From a virus, in IMG/VR virus record IMGVR_UViG_3300019886_000026, positions 1-23,913 of that record: a DNA stretch of 23,913 bases, one strand, 5' to 3'. Positions within the stretch are counted from its first letter, which is position 1. Every line of letters begins with the position of its first letter. Positions 6,128 to 13,289 of the stretch are shown here, piece by piece. Below the pieces are notes generated by a model that did no database searches, had not been told where the DNA came from, and was given only the letters and a program-made list of their open reading frames with translations. The position numbers and the translations under genes are program-made.

Positions 6128-6160
6128 GCGGGGCCGCTGCTCAACCGGCGGCGGCCCCGC
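6128..6160. terminator. GC hairpin inside rightward cassette
   Basis: The arms GCGGGGCCGC (6128-6137) and GCGGCCCCGC (6151-6160) are perfect complements of 10 bp around a 13-base loop. No U tract follows on either strand. It may reduce transcription after the 45-residue gene, or stabilise a processed mRNA 5' end, because the ribosome site AAAGGAG (6168-6174) of the next gene lies directly behind it. Confidence 0.5.
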
Positions 6161-6178
6161 GAACCGTAAAGGAGCACC

Positions 6179-6364
6179 GTGAACCCGTTCCGCTCGAGCT
6201 GGCGCGTCATGACCCTCATCACCATCGGCCCGGTCACCGCGGTCGTCGTGGGTGTCGTGCTCGTGCTCGGCGCGCCGGACTGGTCCCAGGACGCTTCCTA
6301 CGGCGGCACACCCGTACCACCAGTCGTCACCCAGCAGCACGGCTGGACCCACACCAACCGCTAG
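6179..6364 (+). CDS. Small single-TM protein, unknown
   Basis: The 61 residues start at a GTG with a strong AAAGGAG site 4 bases upstream. Residues 11-32 are hydrophobic (MTLITIGPVTAVVVGVVLVL) and predict one transmembrane helix or an uncleaved signal anchor. The short remainder (APDWSQDASYGGTPVPPVVT) is polar and Pro/Gly-rich and probably lies outside the membrane. It has no lipobox. It sits between a hairpin and the pentapeptide-repeat gene in the rightward cassette. It is the second clear membrane protein of the cassette, which fits an envelope-directed function by inference only. Confidence 0.7.
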   Translation: MNPFRSSWRVMTLITIGPVTAVVVGVVLVLGAPDWSQDASYGGTPVPPVVTQQHGWTHTNR

Positions 6365-6380
6365 CAGCAGAAAGCAGACC

Positions 6381-7139
6381 ATGACCGACCACGTGAACCT
6401 TCTGGAACTCATCGCCGCCGACTACACGATGCCGAAAGGCTACGACCGGTGGCTCATCCGGTCTGTGCGACCTGATCTGCGGTCTTCGCGCGGGTTCCGC
6501 TGGCCGTACCCGGGCGGCGTTGCTCGAGCAGACGGGCCTTTCGAGGCGGACAACTCGGGGGGCTGCCCGAGCGCCGTGGGCGACGGGATTTGCGCCGCCA
6601 CGAACTGGGCTGGCATGTCTTCCGGCGGTATCCCGGCGGTGACGCTGTTGCTGGTCGCCGTCAAGACGGGCGACATTCTCGGGCACGAAGAGGGCGAGTC
6701 CAAGTTGCGGTTCAAGGCCGCCAAGGTGGTGGACGTCATCGACGGCACCCAACTGTTGAAGGAGCGCGGGGCCAACGCGGACCTCAGCTCGGCGGACCTC
6801 AGCTCGGCGAACCTCCGCTTGGCGGACCTCCGCTTGGCGGACCTCAGCTTGGCGGACCTCCGCTTGGCGAACCTCAGCTTGGCGAACCTCCGCTCGGCGG
6901 ACCTCCGCTCGGCGAACCTCCGCTCGGCGGACCTCCGCTCGGCGAACCTCAGCTCGGCGGACCTCAGCTTGGCGGACCTCAGCTTGGCGGACCTCAGCTC
7001 GGCGAACCTCCGCTCGGCGAACCTCAGCTCGGCGAACCTCCGCTCGGCGAACCTCAGCTCGGCGCCTCACGGTAACGCCAACACCCACCTGCCCAGCGGC
7101 TGGTCAGTCAACAGCGACGGCCTGATCGTTCCAGACTAG
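6381..7139 (+). CDS. Pentapeptide-repeat protein with unique N-terminal domain
   Basis: The 252 residues start at the ATG at 6381. Residues 1-132 form a globular domain without repeats (LLELIAADYTMPKGYDRWLI; WPYPGGVARADGPFEADNSG; then a hydrophobic strand AVTLLLVAVKTGDILGH and KVVDVIDGTQLL). Residues 133-227 are 19 uninterrupted five-residue units of the form A(D/N)L(S/R)(S/L), the signature of right-handed beta-helix pentapeptide proteins. A short tail (PHGNANTHLPSGWSVNSDGL) follows. Some members, such as MfpA and Qnr, mimic DNA and bind gyrase, but many others have no known role. The DNA-level regularity suggests recent amplification. It is the last gene of the cassette and is followed by a hairpin terminator. 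Function is unknown; a host-directed or decoy role is an inference. Confidence 0.85.
   Translation: MTDHVNLLELIAADYTMPKGYDRWLIRSVRPDLRSSRGFRWPYPGGVARADGPFEADNSGGCPSAVGDGICAATNWAGMSSGGIPAVTLLLVAVKTGDILGHEEGESKLRFKAAKVVDVIDGTQLLKERGANADLSSADLSSANLRLADLRLADLSLADLRLANLSLANLRSADLRSANLRSADLRSANLSSADLSLADLSLADLSSANLRSANLSSANLRSANLSSAPHGNANTHLPSGWSVNSDGLIVPD
6777..7061 (+). repeat. 19 tandem 15-bp units encoding pentapeptide repeats
   Basis: Every unit has the form GCG (G/A)AC CTC (AG/CG)C T(C/T)G. Variation is confined to three sites, each with only two states, which toggle Asp/Asn, Ser/Arg and Ser/Leu. Codon choice is otherwise identical in all 19 units, unlike the rest of the gene. All six frames remain open here because of the repeat structure. 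Confidence 0.9.
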
Positions 7140-7148
7140 GGCGTAGAA

Positions 7149-7180
7149 GGGCCCCGCCGGGCAGCAGTCCGACGGGGCCC
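7149..7180. terminator. Bidirectional hairpin terminator between convergent operons
   Basis: GGGCCCCGCCGG (7149-7160) pairs with CCGACGGGGCCC (7169-7180), a 12-bp stem with one mismatch and an 8-base loop. It lies between the end of the pentapeptide gene (7139) and the end of the leftward late operon (7193). There is no long U tract, as is usual for GC-rich actinobacterial DNA. Confidence 0.7.
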
Positions 7181-7192
7181 GCTCATCTTCCC

Positions 7193-7396
7193 CTACTCGG
7201 CGCCGGGGGCCGCCTCGGGGGGCTCGGGGTGGTCGGTGTCGCCGTCGTCCTCCGGCTGGTTGGGCTGGTCAGGTGGAAGCGCGGCCCGGATGTCAGCGAC
7301 CTTGGCGACGATCTTCTGTACGTGCCCGGGGTGCGTACCGGTCAGCTGGATGATTTCCTGCTCGAGCTCGGCGAGCAGCGCGTCAATGTGGATCAT
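7193..7396 (-). CDS. Small acidic protein, last gene of late operon
   Basis: The 67 residues (MIHIDALLAELEQEIIQLTG...) form an N-terminal amphipathic helix or coiled coil to about residue 40, followed by a Pro/Asp/Glu tail (PPDQPNQPEDDGDTDHPEPP). GGAGG lies 4 bases upstream of the ATG, which also overlaps the holin-candidate stop by 4 bases. It is the final gene of the lysis block. A lysis-accessory role is suggested by position alone; no family is recognised. Confidence 0.7.
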   Translation of the reverse strand: MIHIDALLAELEQEIIQLTGTHPGHVQKIVAKVADIRAALPPDQPNQPEDDGDTDHPEPPEAAPGAE

Positions 7397-7695
7397 GGTG
7401 CCTCCGGTTCCGCCGCGGGATTGGGGTCGAGCCCTTGCACTGGCGCGAGGATAGCGCCGAACGCCGCTGGTGGCGCGACGCGGTTCCGCGGCCCGACGAC
7501 GACGCCGGTGGTGGCGGCCGCGATGGGCAGCAGCGCGAGCAGGGCCGTCGCCCACGTCGGCAGGGTCACCCCTGCGCCCTCGAGCGCGACCAGGACCGCG
7601 GCAGGCGGGATGCCGAACAGCGCGACCAGCCACGCCTTGGCGTGCGTCTCGAGCACGCTGAGCGCGCCGATCGGTCCGCCGTGCTGCCCTCTCAC
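7393..7695 (-). CDS. Holin candidate (two membrane segments)
   Basis: The 100 residues start at a GTG overlapping the endolysin stop (GTGA). There are two hydrophobic segments: about 21-40 (AWLVALFGIPPAAVLVALEG) and 48-67 (WATALLALLPIAAATTGVVV). A short Gly/Pro turn lies between them and an Arg-Asn-Arg (PRNR) follows, with a polar Pro-rich tail. Size, topology and position directly after the endolysin gene match two-TM phage holins, which permeabilise the membrane to release endolysin. The single-TM gene at 9105-9338 is a competing or cooperating candidate. Sequence identity to a named holin family cannot be checked here. Confidence 0.6.
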   Translation of the reverse strand: MRGQHGGPIGALSVLETHAKAWLVALFGIPPAAVLVALEGAGVTLPTWATALLALLPIAAATTGVVVGPRNRVAPPAAFGAILAPVQGLDPNPAAEPEAP

Positions 7696-8411
7696 GAGGC
7701 GATCCGCGCGGCGAGCAGGTCGGCCACGGCTTTGGCGATGGCCGCGACGTCCACGACAGCGACGGGCGCCACGTTGGCGGCCTTGAGCGCGTCCACCTCA
7801 GCCTTGATCTGCGGCACCGCGCGGAACACGTCGCCGACGTTCACGTAGTCGCCGGTCGCGACCGTGCCTGCCGGATTGCCGCCGGTGACCAGGATGTTGT
7901 AACGCATGAACAGGGCGACGTCATCATTCGTGGTTGCCACATCTGCCTCCGGTGCCGGGTCTACGCCTGGCCAGTAGTCGGCGACGCTGGATAGGTCCCA
8001 GGCCGCCGTGTTGGTGTGCTGTTTCGCGACCGCGCCCGCGGGGATCGCCGGGTTCTTGTCGTACTTCGCGATCCAGTAGTGCGGCTCGGGGATGCCCGCG
8101 TTCTGGAACGCCGCGCGAACCAGCGGCCACGTGCTGTAGTTGCAGTAGACGGTGGGGTCCGCGCCGGCTGCTCGGCGTGCCGCGACCCAGGGGGGTGCGT
8201 CGGCCGGTGTGGGCATGTTGGCGCCGGACTCGACGTCGAGGACGTGCCCGCGGCGGTCGGCGGCGCGGACGGAGATCTCGACCTTGCTCGCGTTCGGGAA
8301 GCGGTCCCACTCGGCTTGTGTCCACGCGTACGGGCCGTTGATGTAGCCGGCGACCATCGTCGCGGTGGCGGGGATATTCGCCGGGGAGACGGCGTCGTAC
8401 ATGGTCCGCAT
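7692..8411 (-). CDS. Endolysin, glycoside hydrolase 25-like lysozyme domain
   Basis: The 239 residues show a TIM-barrel lysozyme-like domain in residues 1-150. It opens with MYDAVSPANIPATATMVAGY, contains a DVESG strand (D59, E61, the usual acidic pair), PTVYCNYSTWPLVRA, HYWIAKYD (111-118) and AKQHTNTAAWDLSSVADYW. This layout matches the GH25/DUF1906-like muralytic domains of actinophage LysA proteins, which cleave peptidoglycan glycan strands. A C-terminal region (about 160-239) with an Ala/Val-rich helix (VDVAAIAKAVADLLAARIAS) probably serves wall targeting or oligomerisation; no known binding motif is visible. There is no signal peptide, so export depends on a holin. AAAGG followed by CAG triplets precedes the ATG. 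An ATG three codons further in is an alternative start. Confidence 0.8.
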   Translation of the reverse strand: MRTMYDAVSPANIPATATMVAGYINGPYAWTQAEWDRFPNASKVEISVRAADRRGHVLDVESGANMPTPADAPPWVAARRAAGADPTVYCNYSTWPLVRAAFQNAGIPEPHYWIAKYDKNPAIPAGAVAKQHTNTAAWDLSSVADYWPGVDPAPEADVATTNDDVALFMRYNILVTGGNPAGTVATGDYVNVGDVFRAVPQIKAEVDALKAANVAPVAVVDVAAIAKAVADLLAARIAS

Positions 8412-8448
8412 CTGCTGCTGCCTTTCGGTCGAGGTCGAGCCTACCCGG

Positions 8449-9108
8449 TCACGTGCACACGTACTGCGGATCGCCGTCGTTCGTATCGGCTGCCGCCCGG
8501 GTGCATTCGTGCTGGACGCCTAGCGCGTCCGTGTAGCCGTACGCGGACAGAACGGGGCCCGGAGGCCCGGTGGCCCCGTCGACGCCGTTGGTGCCGTTAG
8601 TGCCGGGGTCGCCCTTGACCGACACGCCGGGGTCGCCCTTCGGGCCGGTGGCACCCGTAGCGCCGGGTGTCCCGTTAGTGCCCGGTATCGGGGCAGGGAT
8701 GAGGGGCTTGATCAGGGAGAACAGAAAGTCGGTAGAGGGTGCTGGGCCGACCGCACCCGTATCGCCTTTTGGGCCGACAGCGCCACCGGGCCCCATCGCG
8801 CCCGTGGCGCCCGCCTGTCCTGGTGAACCTGGTGCTGGCGCGCTGGCCACGGGTGTGCCGCCGAGGTCCTGGACCTGCTTGGAGAGCTGTTGCACCGCCG
8901 AGTAGGCGGATTGCGCGGTCGCGTCCGAGGTGGTGAGCTGCGTCTTCGCGTCGGACAGTCGGGTGGCGAGCACGAAACCGAACGCGGTGAGGCCGAGCAC
9001 CCCGACCAGCATGATGGCCATCCCGGCGAAGAACCACCTGTGCGACGCGTCATCGCGTGCGTCGTCCGCCGCGGGCTGGACGACGGTGCGATCGATGTCA
9101 CCCGTCAT
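8449..9108 (-). CDS. Membrane-anchored collagen-like protein in lysis block
   Basis: The 219 residues contain a cytoplasmic N-terminus (1-24), one transmembrane helix (about 25-48, WFFAGMAIMLVGVLGLTAFG), a helical or coiled-coil stalk (50-85, SDAKTQLTTSDATAQSAYSA), then two collagen-like G-X-Y blocks (about 93-125 and 143-185; examples GSPGQAGATGAMGPGGAVGP and GTNGTNGVDGATGPPGP) split by a hydrophobic insert (FLFSLIKPLIPAPIPG). The tail holds two Cys near the end (ECTRAAADTNDGDPQYVC) that could form a disulfide outside the cell. Both ends of the gene fit the operon: its ATG overlaps the upstream stop by 4 bases. Collagen-like proteins are common in phages, but a membrane-anchored one beside an endolysin could be a lysis or envelope protein. 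That role is inferred. Confidence 0.75.
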   Translation of the reverse strand: MTGDIDRTVVQPAADDARDDASHRWFFAGMAIMLVGVLGLTAFGFVLATRLSDAKTQLTTSDATAQSAYSAVQQLSKQVQDLGGTPVASAPAPGSPGQAGATGAMGPGGAVGPKGDTGAVGPAPSTDFLFSLIKPLIPAPIPGTNGTPGATGATGPKGDPGVSVKGDPGTNGTNGVDGATGPPGPVLSAYGYTDALGVQHECTRAAADTNDGDPQYVCT

Positions 9109-9338
9109 GGCCGCTCACCTCGCCGTTTGAACTCCTCGTAAAACTCTTCGAACGCTGCTCGGCGTTCGTCGTCCTCGTCACCGGCGTCGGTGTTGAGGGC
9201 CTTTTCGATGACTCCGCGTGCTGCTGCTCGGCGCTCGCGTGGGCTCGAGCGCCGGACCGCCATGATGCCGACGACGCCGCCGGAGATGGCCGTGATGCAC
9301 GCGGCGATCCCGGTGAGGATCGTTCCCCAGTCAACCAC
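9105..9338 (-). CDS. Small single-TM protein, possible holin
   Basis: From the GTG at 9338 (GGAGG 7 bases upstream) the protein has 77 residues. It has one N-terminal hydrophobic segment (about 5-27, GTILTGIAACITAISGGVVG), then a basic stretch (RRSSPRERRAAARG) and an acidic, aromatic tail (DEDDERRAAFEEFYEEFKRR). The N-terminal segment with little preceding it and a charged cytoplasmic tail suits a small class III holin or a holin regulator. It is the first gene of the lysis block and overlaps the collagen-like gene by ATGA. Longer frames upstream are shadow sequence. Confidence 0.6.
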   Translation of the reverse strand: MVDWGTILTGIAACITAISGGVVGIMAVRRSSPRERRAAARGVIEKALNTDAGDEDDERRAAFEEFYEEFKRRGERP

Positions 9339-9388
9339 GGACGCACCTCCCGCATGGTCTCTCGCCCTCCACTGTGGACTCTGCGTGA

Positions 9389-10000
9389 CTATACGTCGGT
9401 GATCAGTGACGACGCGCCGAGCCGTTCGATAATCATCGAACTGGGGTTGGTGGCCCCGCCGAACACGCTGATGGTGCCGGTGCCGGTGAGCCGCTTGCCC
9501 GTGGCCACGAACGTCTTGGTGATGGCGGTGGTCGTCTTGAAGTAGCCCACCACCGTGAGCTGCATGGGCGCGCCGATCTGCACCTGGTTCGGGTTGGGAA
9601 GGTTCGGCGCCGGGAGCAGGTCGGCGACGATTTGAGCGCCCGCGAGGTTCGTGTCCCGGATGGCGAAGTCCGGCTCCAGACTCGACGTGATCGCCTGATA
9701 GTTGATGATCGCGGTAATCCGGAAGAACGAGTTCGCCGGGAGCGGGACAGCGCCCGTGTCGATGTTGACCAACGCTTCGGTCGCGGCGATAGCCGACGCC
9801 AGCGTGGCCGTGGTGGTGTAGCGCTTGCCGCCCATGAGGTTGGTGGCCGCGCCCGCGAGGGTGTTGGCCGCGATGGCGGCGTTGTTGACCGTCGTCAGCG
9901 CGGTGTCGATGACCCCGAAGCCTCCGTCCATCTGGGCGGGCCCGTTGGGGCTGTCCGTGAGCGCAGACAACGGGATAGACCAGCCGGGTGTGACTGCCAT
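9389..10000 (-). CDS. Virion-like protein downstream of tail genes, unknown
   Basis: The 203 residues (MAVTPGWSIPLSALTDSPNG...) start at an ATG behind AAAGGGG. An N-terminal helical half (PAQMDGGFGVIDTALTTVNN, then AAIAANTLAGAATNL) precedes beta-type repeats rich in Thr, Val and Gly (PMQLTVVGYFKTTTAITKTF, then GTGTISVFGGATNPSSMIIE), typical of phage tail-fibre or head-decoration folds. It is the last gene before the lysis block and follows the tail-tip genes. A minor tail or fibre role is therefore likely, but no enzymatic or receptor-binding motif is recognised. Confidence 0.7.
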   Translation of the reverse strand: MAVTPGWSIPLSALTDSPNGPAQMDGGFGVIDTALTTVNNAAIAANTLAGAATNLMGGKRYTTTATLASAIAATEALVNIDTGAVPLPANSFFRITAIINYQAITSSLEPDFAIRDTNLAGAQIVADLLPAPNLPNPNQVQIGAPMQLTVVGYFKTTTAITKTFVATGKRLTGTGTISVFGGATNPSSMIIERLGASSLITDV

Positions 10001-10012
10001 GTGAGCCCCTTT

Positions 10013-10744
10013 CTATTTCGGTTCGACGGCGAGTAGGCGGGTGCCGACCGCCACGCCCGTACCTGTGCCCGTAACGGTGACGCGGTACATCATCTGGAAA
10101 TTGTTCTGCCCGGGGTTGATGCCGTTGGACTGCAGCGTGTAGAAGCCCATCAGATTGTCGCCCTCGGTCGGGGGCGGAGCCGCTCCTCCCTGGCCGCCCT
10201 TGTGGACGGTCGTACCCTGGAACGGACCCGGCGCGACGTTGGACGCCCCCGAGATCTTCCATCCGATCTCGATATCGGACTGGTTGCTCGACACATCGGC
10301 CGACCAGGTAACCGCGACCTTGCAGGACGCCCCGACCTGGACGCTCAGCGCCGGGCCGTTGTCGGCGAACGCTGTCCACACCCCGGCGGTCGGGCCGAGT
10401 ATCACGACGCCCCCCGCCGTCGCCGTCTGAATCTGCGACGTGGCGTTCTGCCCGGGCAGGCCGAGTTTGCCCATGATGACGTAGGAGTCGTCCATCTTGA
10501 GCAGGAACACAGTGTCGCCGGGGAAGTATTGGACGTTGGAGCCCTGTTGTAAGACGAGGAGGTTCTGTAGCACGGTGCCGTTGACCTGGACGAGGTTTTG
10601 GTTGGTGTTCTCGTTCCAGGAAATGATCTGCCCGGAGAGCTGGAACACGGACTTCGCGAAGCCGTTGTTGCCGTCCTGGCCGCCGGCAGCGCCGATCGCG
10701 GCGGCGAGTGCGGACGTGAGTTGCTGCTGCAGCGGGGTCGTCAT
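10013..10744 (-). CDS. Tail-tip or fibre protein, unknown
   Basis: The 243 residues start at the ATG at 10744, overlapping the DUF5047-type gene stop (ATGA). Residues 1-30 are helical and Ala-rich. Residues 38-100 form an OB-like beta module (SGQIISWNENTNQNLVQVNG; QYFPGDTVFLLKMDDSYVIM; GKLGLPGQ) like the small barrels in tail hub proteins. Residues 105-243 are a beta-rich C-terminal domain (SCKVAVTWSADVSSNQSDIE, then NNFQMMYRVTVTGTGTGVAV) resembling fibre or carbohydrate-binding folds. Its position after the tape measure and tail-tip genes supports a minor tail protein. The fold guesses are inference from pattern only. Confidence 0.7.
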   Translation of the reverse strand: MTTPLQQQLTSALAAAIGAAGGQDGNNGFAKSVFQLSGQIISWNENTNQNLVQVNGTVLQNLLVLQQGSNVQYFPGDTVFLLKMDDSYVIMGKLGLPGQNATSQIQTATAGGVVILGPTAGVWTAFADNGPALSVQVGASCKVAVTWSADVSSNQSDIEIGWKISGASNVAPGPFQGTTVHKGGQGGAAPPPTEGDNLMGFYTLQSNGINPGQNNFQMMYRVTVTGTGTGVAVGTRLLAVEPK

Positions 10745-11877
10745 TTGAACACCGATACTCTCGTCGAGGCGGACATCGTGCCGCCGGCAGCGGTCAGCGG
10801 GGTGGTGATCTTGTCGAGGGTGTGGAGTTCCGACTGCCGCCCGTGGTCGTACGTGACGAGGACACAGTCGTGTCCGACGAGGGCGTAGTTGGGTGTGGCG
10901 TTGAAGTCGACTTGGTAGGGCAGGCCGCTCCGGAGCGCGATCTGCGCACGCGCGGCGGCGATGCACTGGTCGGGTTGGGCGAGGAAGTTGCTGGTGTAGT
11001 ACTGGGTGACGACACCGAACGGGCCGAGGTAGTAGGTCGGCGAGGCGGGGTTGAAGTCGGCCCACACGCCGGAGACCGCGTTGCCGCCGGCAGGGCCGCC
11101 CGACGCGACGCACACGTTGAACATGCCCTCACGGGTGGTGCTCCGGGACAGGCTCGATAGCACGCCGCTCGGGCCGCCGTTGACTTCCCACACGGGCGCC
11201 GTAGTCGACGGCAGCGACATCACTTGCAGGCGACCCCGGTAGTCGAAAAACATGATCTTGCCGAGCGAGGACACCACATCTTGCAGGAACGCGAGCCGGT
11301 CACTGTCGAGGATGTGGGAGACGGCGAACGTGGTGTCGGCGAAATCGTAGTCGACCGGGACGCCCGGTAGCGCCGCCTGAACGACGCTGGTAATGCAGTC
11401 CTGGACGCTCGAGCCCGGCAAGAATTGCTGGGGCGCGATCGGCTTGAAGTCCTGCACCGCGCGCATCCGGTCGTACGCGGTGACGGTGATCGGGCCGTCC
11501 GGCGCGTCGGGTTGCGCGCACACGTACATCTTGAAATAGCCCTGGCCAACCCACTCGGTGAACCCGTTGCCGTACTGGACGCCGCACTCGACGTACAACT
11601 CGTTGCCGTAAGGGACCAGCAGTCCGCTCGAGTTGCCTGGCCACGACCCGTCGGTCGAGAGGTCCAGGCTGCCCTGAATGTCTGCCGTCGTGTCGTCCGT
11701 GATCGAACCGCCAGAGATGGGGATGTAGGTGTTGCCCGGGTTGGTGGCGGGCGTGGTGGTGTTGACGACGCTGACCGGGGACGTGCCCGTCTGGAAGGGC
11801 GCGACCACGGCCGCGCGGGACACCATCTTGTGCGGGCCGCGGAGTGCGTCGAGGAACGCCTGCGTGACAGCGCGCAT
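10741..11877 (-). CDS. DUF5047-type tail-tip protein
   Basis: The 378 residues begin MRAVTQAFLDALRGPHKMVS, the start typical of DUF5047 proteins of actinobacterial phages. Further matches are GGSITDDTTADIQGSLDLS, LLVPYGNELYVECGVQYGNG, WVGQGYFKMYVCAQPDAPDG and PITVTAYDRMRAVQDF, followed by an adaptor-like C-terminal part (LAFLQDVVSSLGKIMFFDYR, then ALVGHDCVLVTYDHGR). The family lies in tail-tip gene clusters and probably forms part of the baseplate or hub that contacts the host. The ATG shares one base with the stop of the upstream minor tail gene, which fixes the start. In-frame upstream sequence is Arg-rich shadow. Confidence 0.78.
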   Translation of the reverse strand: MRAVTQAFLDALRGPHKMVSRAAVVAPFQTGTSPVSVVNTTTPATNPGNTYIPISGGSITDDTTADIQGSLDLSTDGSWPGNSSGLLVPYGNELYVECGVQYGNGFTEWVGQGYFKMYVCAQPDAPDGPITVTAYDRMRAVQDFKPIAPQQFLPGSSVQDCITSVVQAALPGVPVDYDFADTTFAVSHILDSDRLAFLQDVVSSLGKIMFFDYRGRLQVMSLPSTTAPVWEVNGGPSGVLSSLSRSTTREGMFNVCVASGGPAGGNAVSGVWADFNPASPTYYLGPFGVVTQYYTSNFLAQPDQCIAAARAQIALRSGLPYQVDFNATPNYALVGHDCVLVTYDHGRQSELHTLDKITTPLTAAGGTMSASTRVSVFK

Positions 11878-13289
11878 CAGGGCACGACCAGCGAGGCCGT
11901 GGAGACCGAGTTGACGAGGTCGAGCCAGGTGGCCTTGGCGGCGATGACGTCCGCCCAAGTGGCGTAGGTGTTGACCACGTCTTGCCAGGTGAAGGTGACC
12001 CCGGCGACGGTCGCGGCGGGCGCGGCGACTTCCTTGAACACCACGGCGTGGTAGCGCGCCTTGGTGTGCGCTGTCGCCCGTGTCCGGCTGTACCCGGTCG
12101 CCACGACGTACATCGAGAACACGCCGTCCACGGTGCCGTTGGGGGCCTGAAGCAGCATCGGTACGCCGGCGGCGATGCGGGCGTCGAGGCCGTCGCAGTC
12201 CTGCAACGTGGTGGTGCGGAACGTGATGGTCACCTCGCGCGATCCCATCACGTCGGTGACGACGCCCGGGTTGGTGCGGTTCACGATGTCGTACACCGAA
12301 CTCCGGGAAGGCCTGGATACGTCGCCCCAGTCGGTGACGACGACGGCGGTGTTCTGCCCGGGGAAGGTGGGGAACTTGAGCCACACCGCGACGGGTACCG
12401 GGGTGACGACCGCGGTCTCTTGCTTGACGAAATCGGCCTGCCGGAACGCGAACAGCAGCGACCTCGAGATCGCCGCTACGCCGCCGGTGACGGTCAAGGT
12501 CTGGGCGGTGACGGAATGCAGGTTCGAGGCTGCCGACACCCGCGAGTAGAACAGCGACTGGCCGGAACCGAGCGCGTTCGCGAGGGTGATAGTCGAGCCG
12601 AACGGGGTGAGCGTGCTGCCCGCAGTGGCCGCGCCGTTCTGCTTCCACGCGAAGTGGATGATCTCCCGGTTGTTGCCGGGGATGGTCAGGAAGTTCGTGG
12701 GGATGTTCTGCGCCGAGGCGTTGACCAGGCCGTTGATCACGTCATAGCCGGGTTGCGCGTTCTGCCACCCCACGATGAACGCCGAGGTGGACGCGCCCGC
12801 CGCGCCGCCGGTGAACGTGACTGTGGGCGCGGTGTCGCCGGGGACATAGCGGCGCGTGTAGAACGCCATCGGGCCGTACACCAGCTCGGTGGACCAGCCC
12901 ACGATCGTGGCCGGCGGCGAGCCGGTGCCGGAGTTCTGGATGCCCGCGAACAGCACCATCAGGTCGCCCTCGGCGATGCCCGCCGGGAGCCCGGGTACGA
13001 CGGGCGTGTTGTTGCCGGTCGCGTGCGTGCCTTGGGCGACAAACGAGATCTGGGCACTGTCGACGTAGGTGGCGCGGTAGGTGTTGGCCACCGACGGCTT
13101 GAACTCGGCATCCCAAAATGTCGCGGTGCCGCCGGCGATCGGGACGGCTTGGCCGCCCCGGACGGGCGCCCAAGTGATCCCGTCAAGCGAGCGTTCGAAC
13201 AGCACCGTGTCCGCGTTCGCCGGAATCGACGACGCCGTGAGTTTGAGGCGCCCGAGATCGCTTTCGGTGTAGACGGCCGTGAGGCTCAT
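11877..13289 (-). CDS. Minor tail protein with inserted beta domain and 10-residue C-terminal repeats
   Basis: The 470 residues start MSLTAVYTESDLGRLKLTAS, a Fibronectin- or Ig-like beta strand region (1-80, ending ANTYRATYVDSAQ). Residues about 82-285 look like a separate inserted beta-sandwich (GIAEGDLMVLFAGI; YTRRYVPGDTAPTVTFTGGA; AISRSLLFAFRQADF). After it the original domain appears to resume (VKQETAVVTPVPVAVWLKFP) and continues as a beta-rich tail domain (PSRSSVYDIVNRTNPGVVTD; EVTITFRTTTLQDCDGLDAR). The end has three 10-residue repeats starting TWQDVVNTYA, TWADVIAAKA and TWLDLVNSVS (434-463). It lies directly after the tape measure gene, the place of distal tail or tip proteins, and its ATG overlaps the tape measure stop. 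Receptor contact is a likely but unproven role. Confidence 0.75.
   Translation of the reverse strand: MSLTAVYTESDLGRLKLTASSIPANADTVLFERSLDGITWAPVRGGQAVPIAGGTATFWDAEFKPSVANTYRATYVDSAQISFVAQGTHATGNNTPVVPGLPAGIAEGDLMVLFAGIQNSGTGSPPATIVGWSTELVYGPMAFYTRRYVPGDTAPTVTFTGGAAGASTSAFIVGWQNAQPGYDVINGLVNASAQNIPTNFLTIPGNNREIIHFAWKQNGAATAGSTLTPFGSTITLANALGSGQSLFYSRVSAASNLHSVTAQTLTVTGGVAAISRSLLFAFRQADFVKQETAVVTPVPVAVWLKFPTFPGQNTAVVVTDWGDVSRPSRSSVYDIVNRTNPGVVTDVMGSREVTITFRTTTLQDCDGLDARIAAGVPMLLQAPNGTVDGVFSMYVVATGYSRTRATAHTKARYHAVVFKEVAAPAATVAGVTFTWQDVVNTYATWADVIAAKATWLDLVNSVSTASLVVP

Noticed and set aside
5783-6169. GTG-started 128-codon plus-strand frame
   Set aside because: It is Arg-rich, overlaps the better-supported 45-residue gene in another frame, and its ribosome site would be too close to the start.
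6327-7088. Minus-strand frame with repeated RRAEV units
   Set aside because: It is the reverse reading of the pentapeptide DNA repeats; the 15-bp unit keeps all frames open. The plus-strand frame has the canonical A(D/N)LxX motif.
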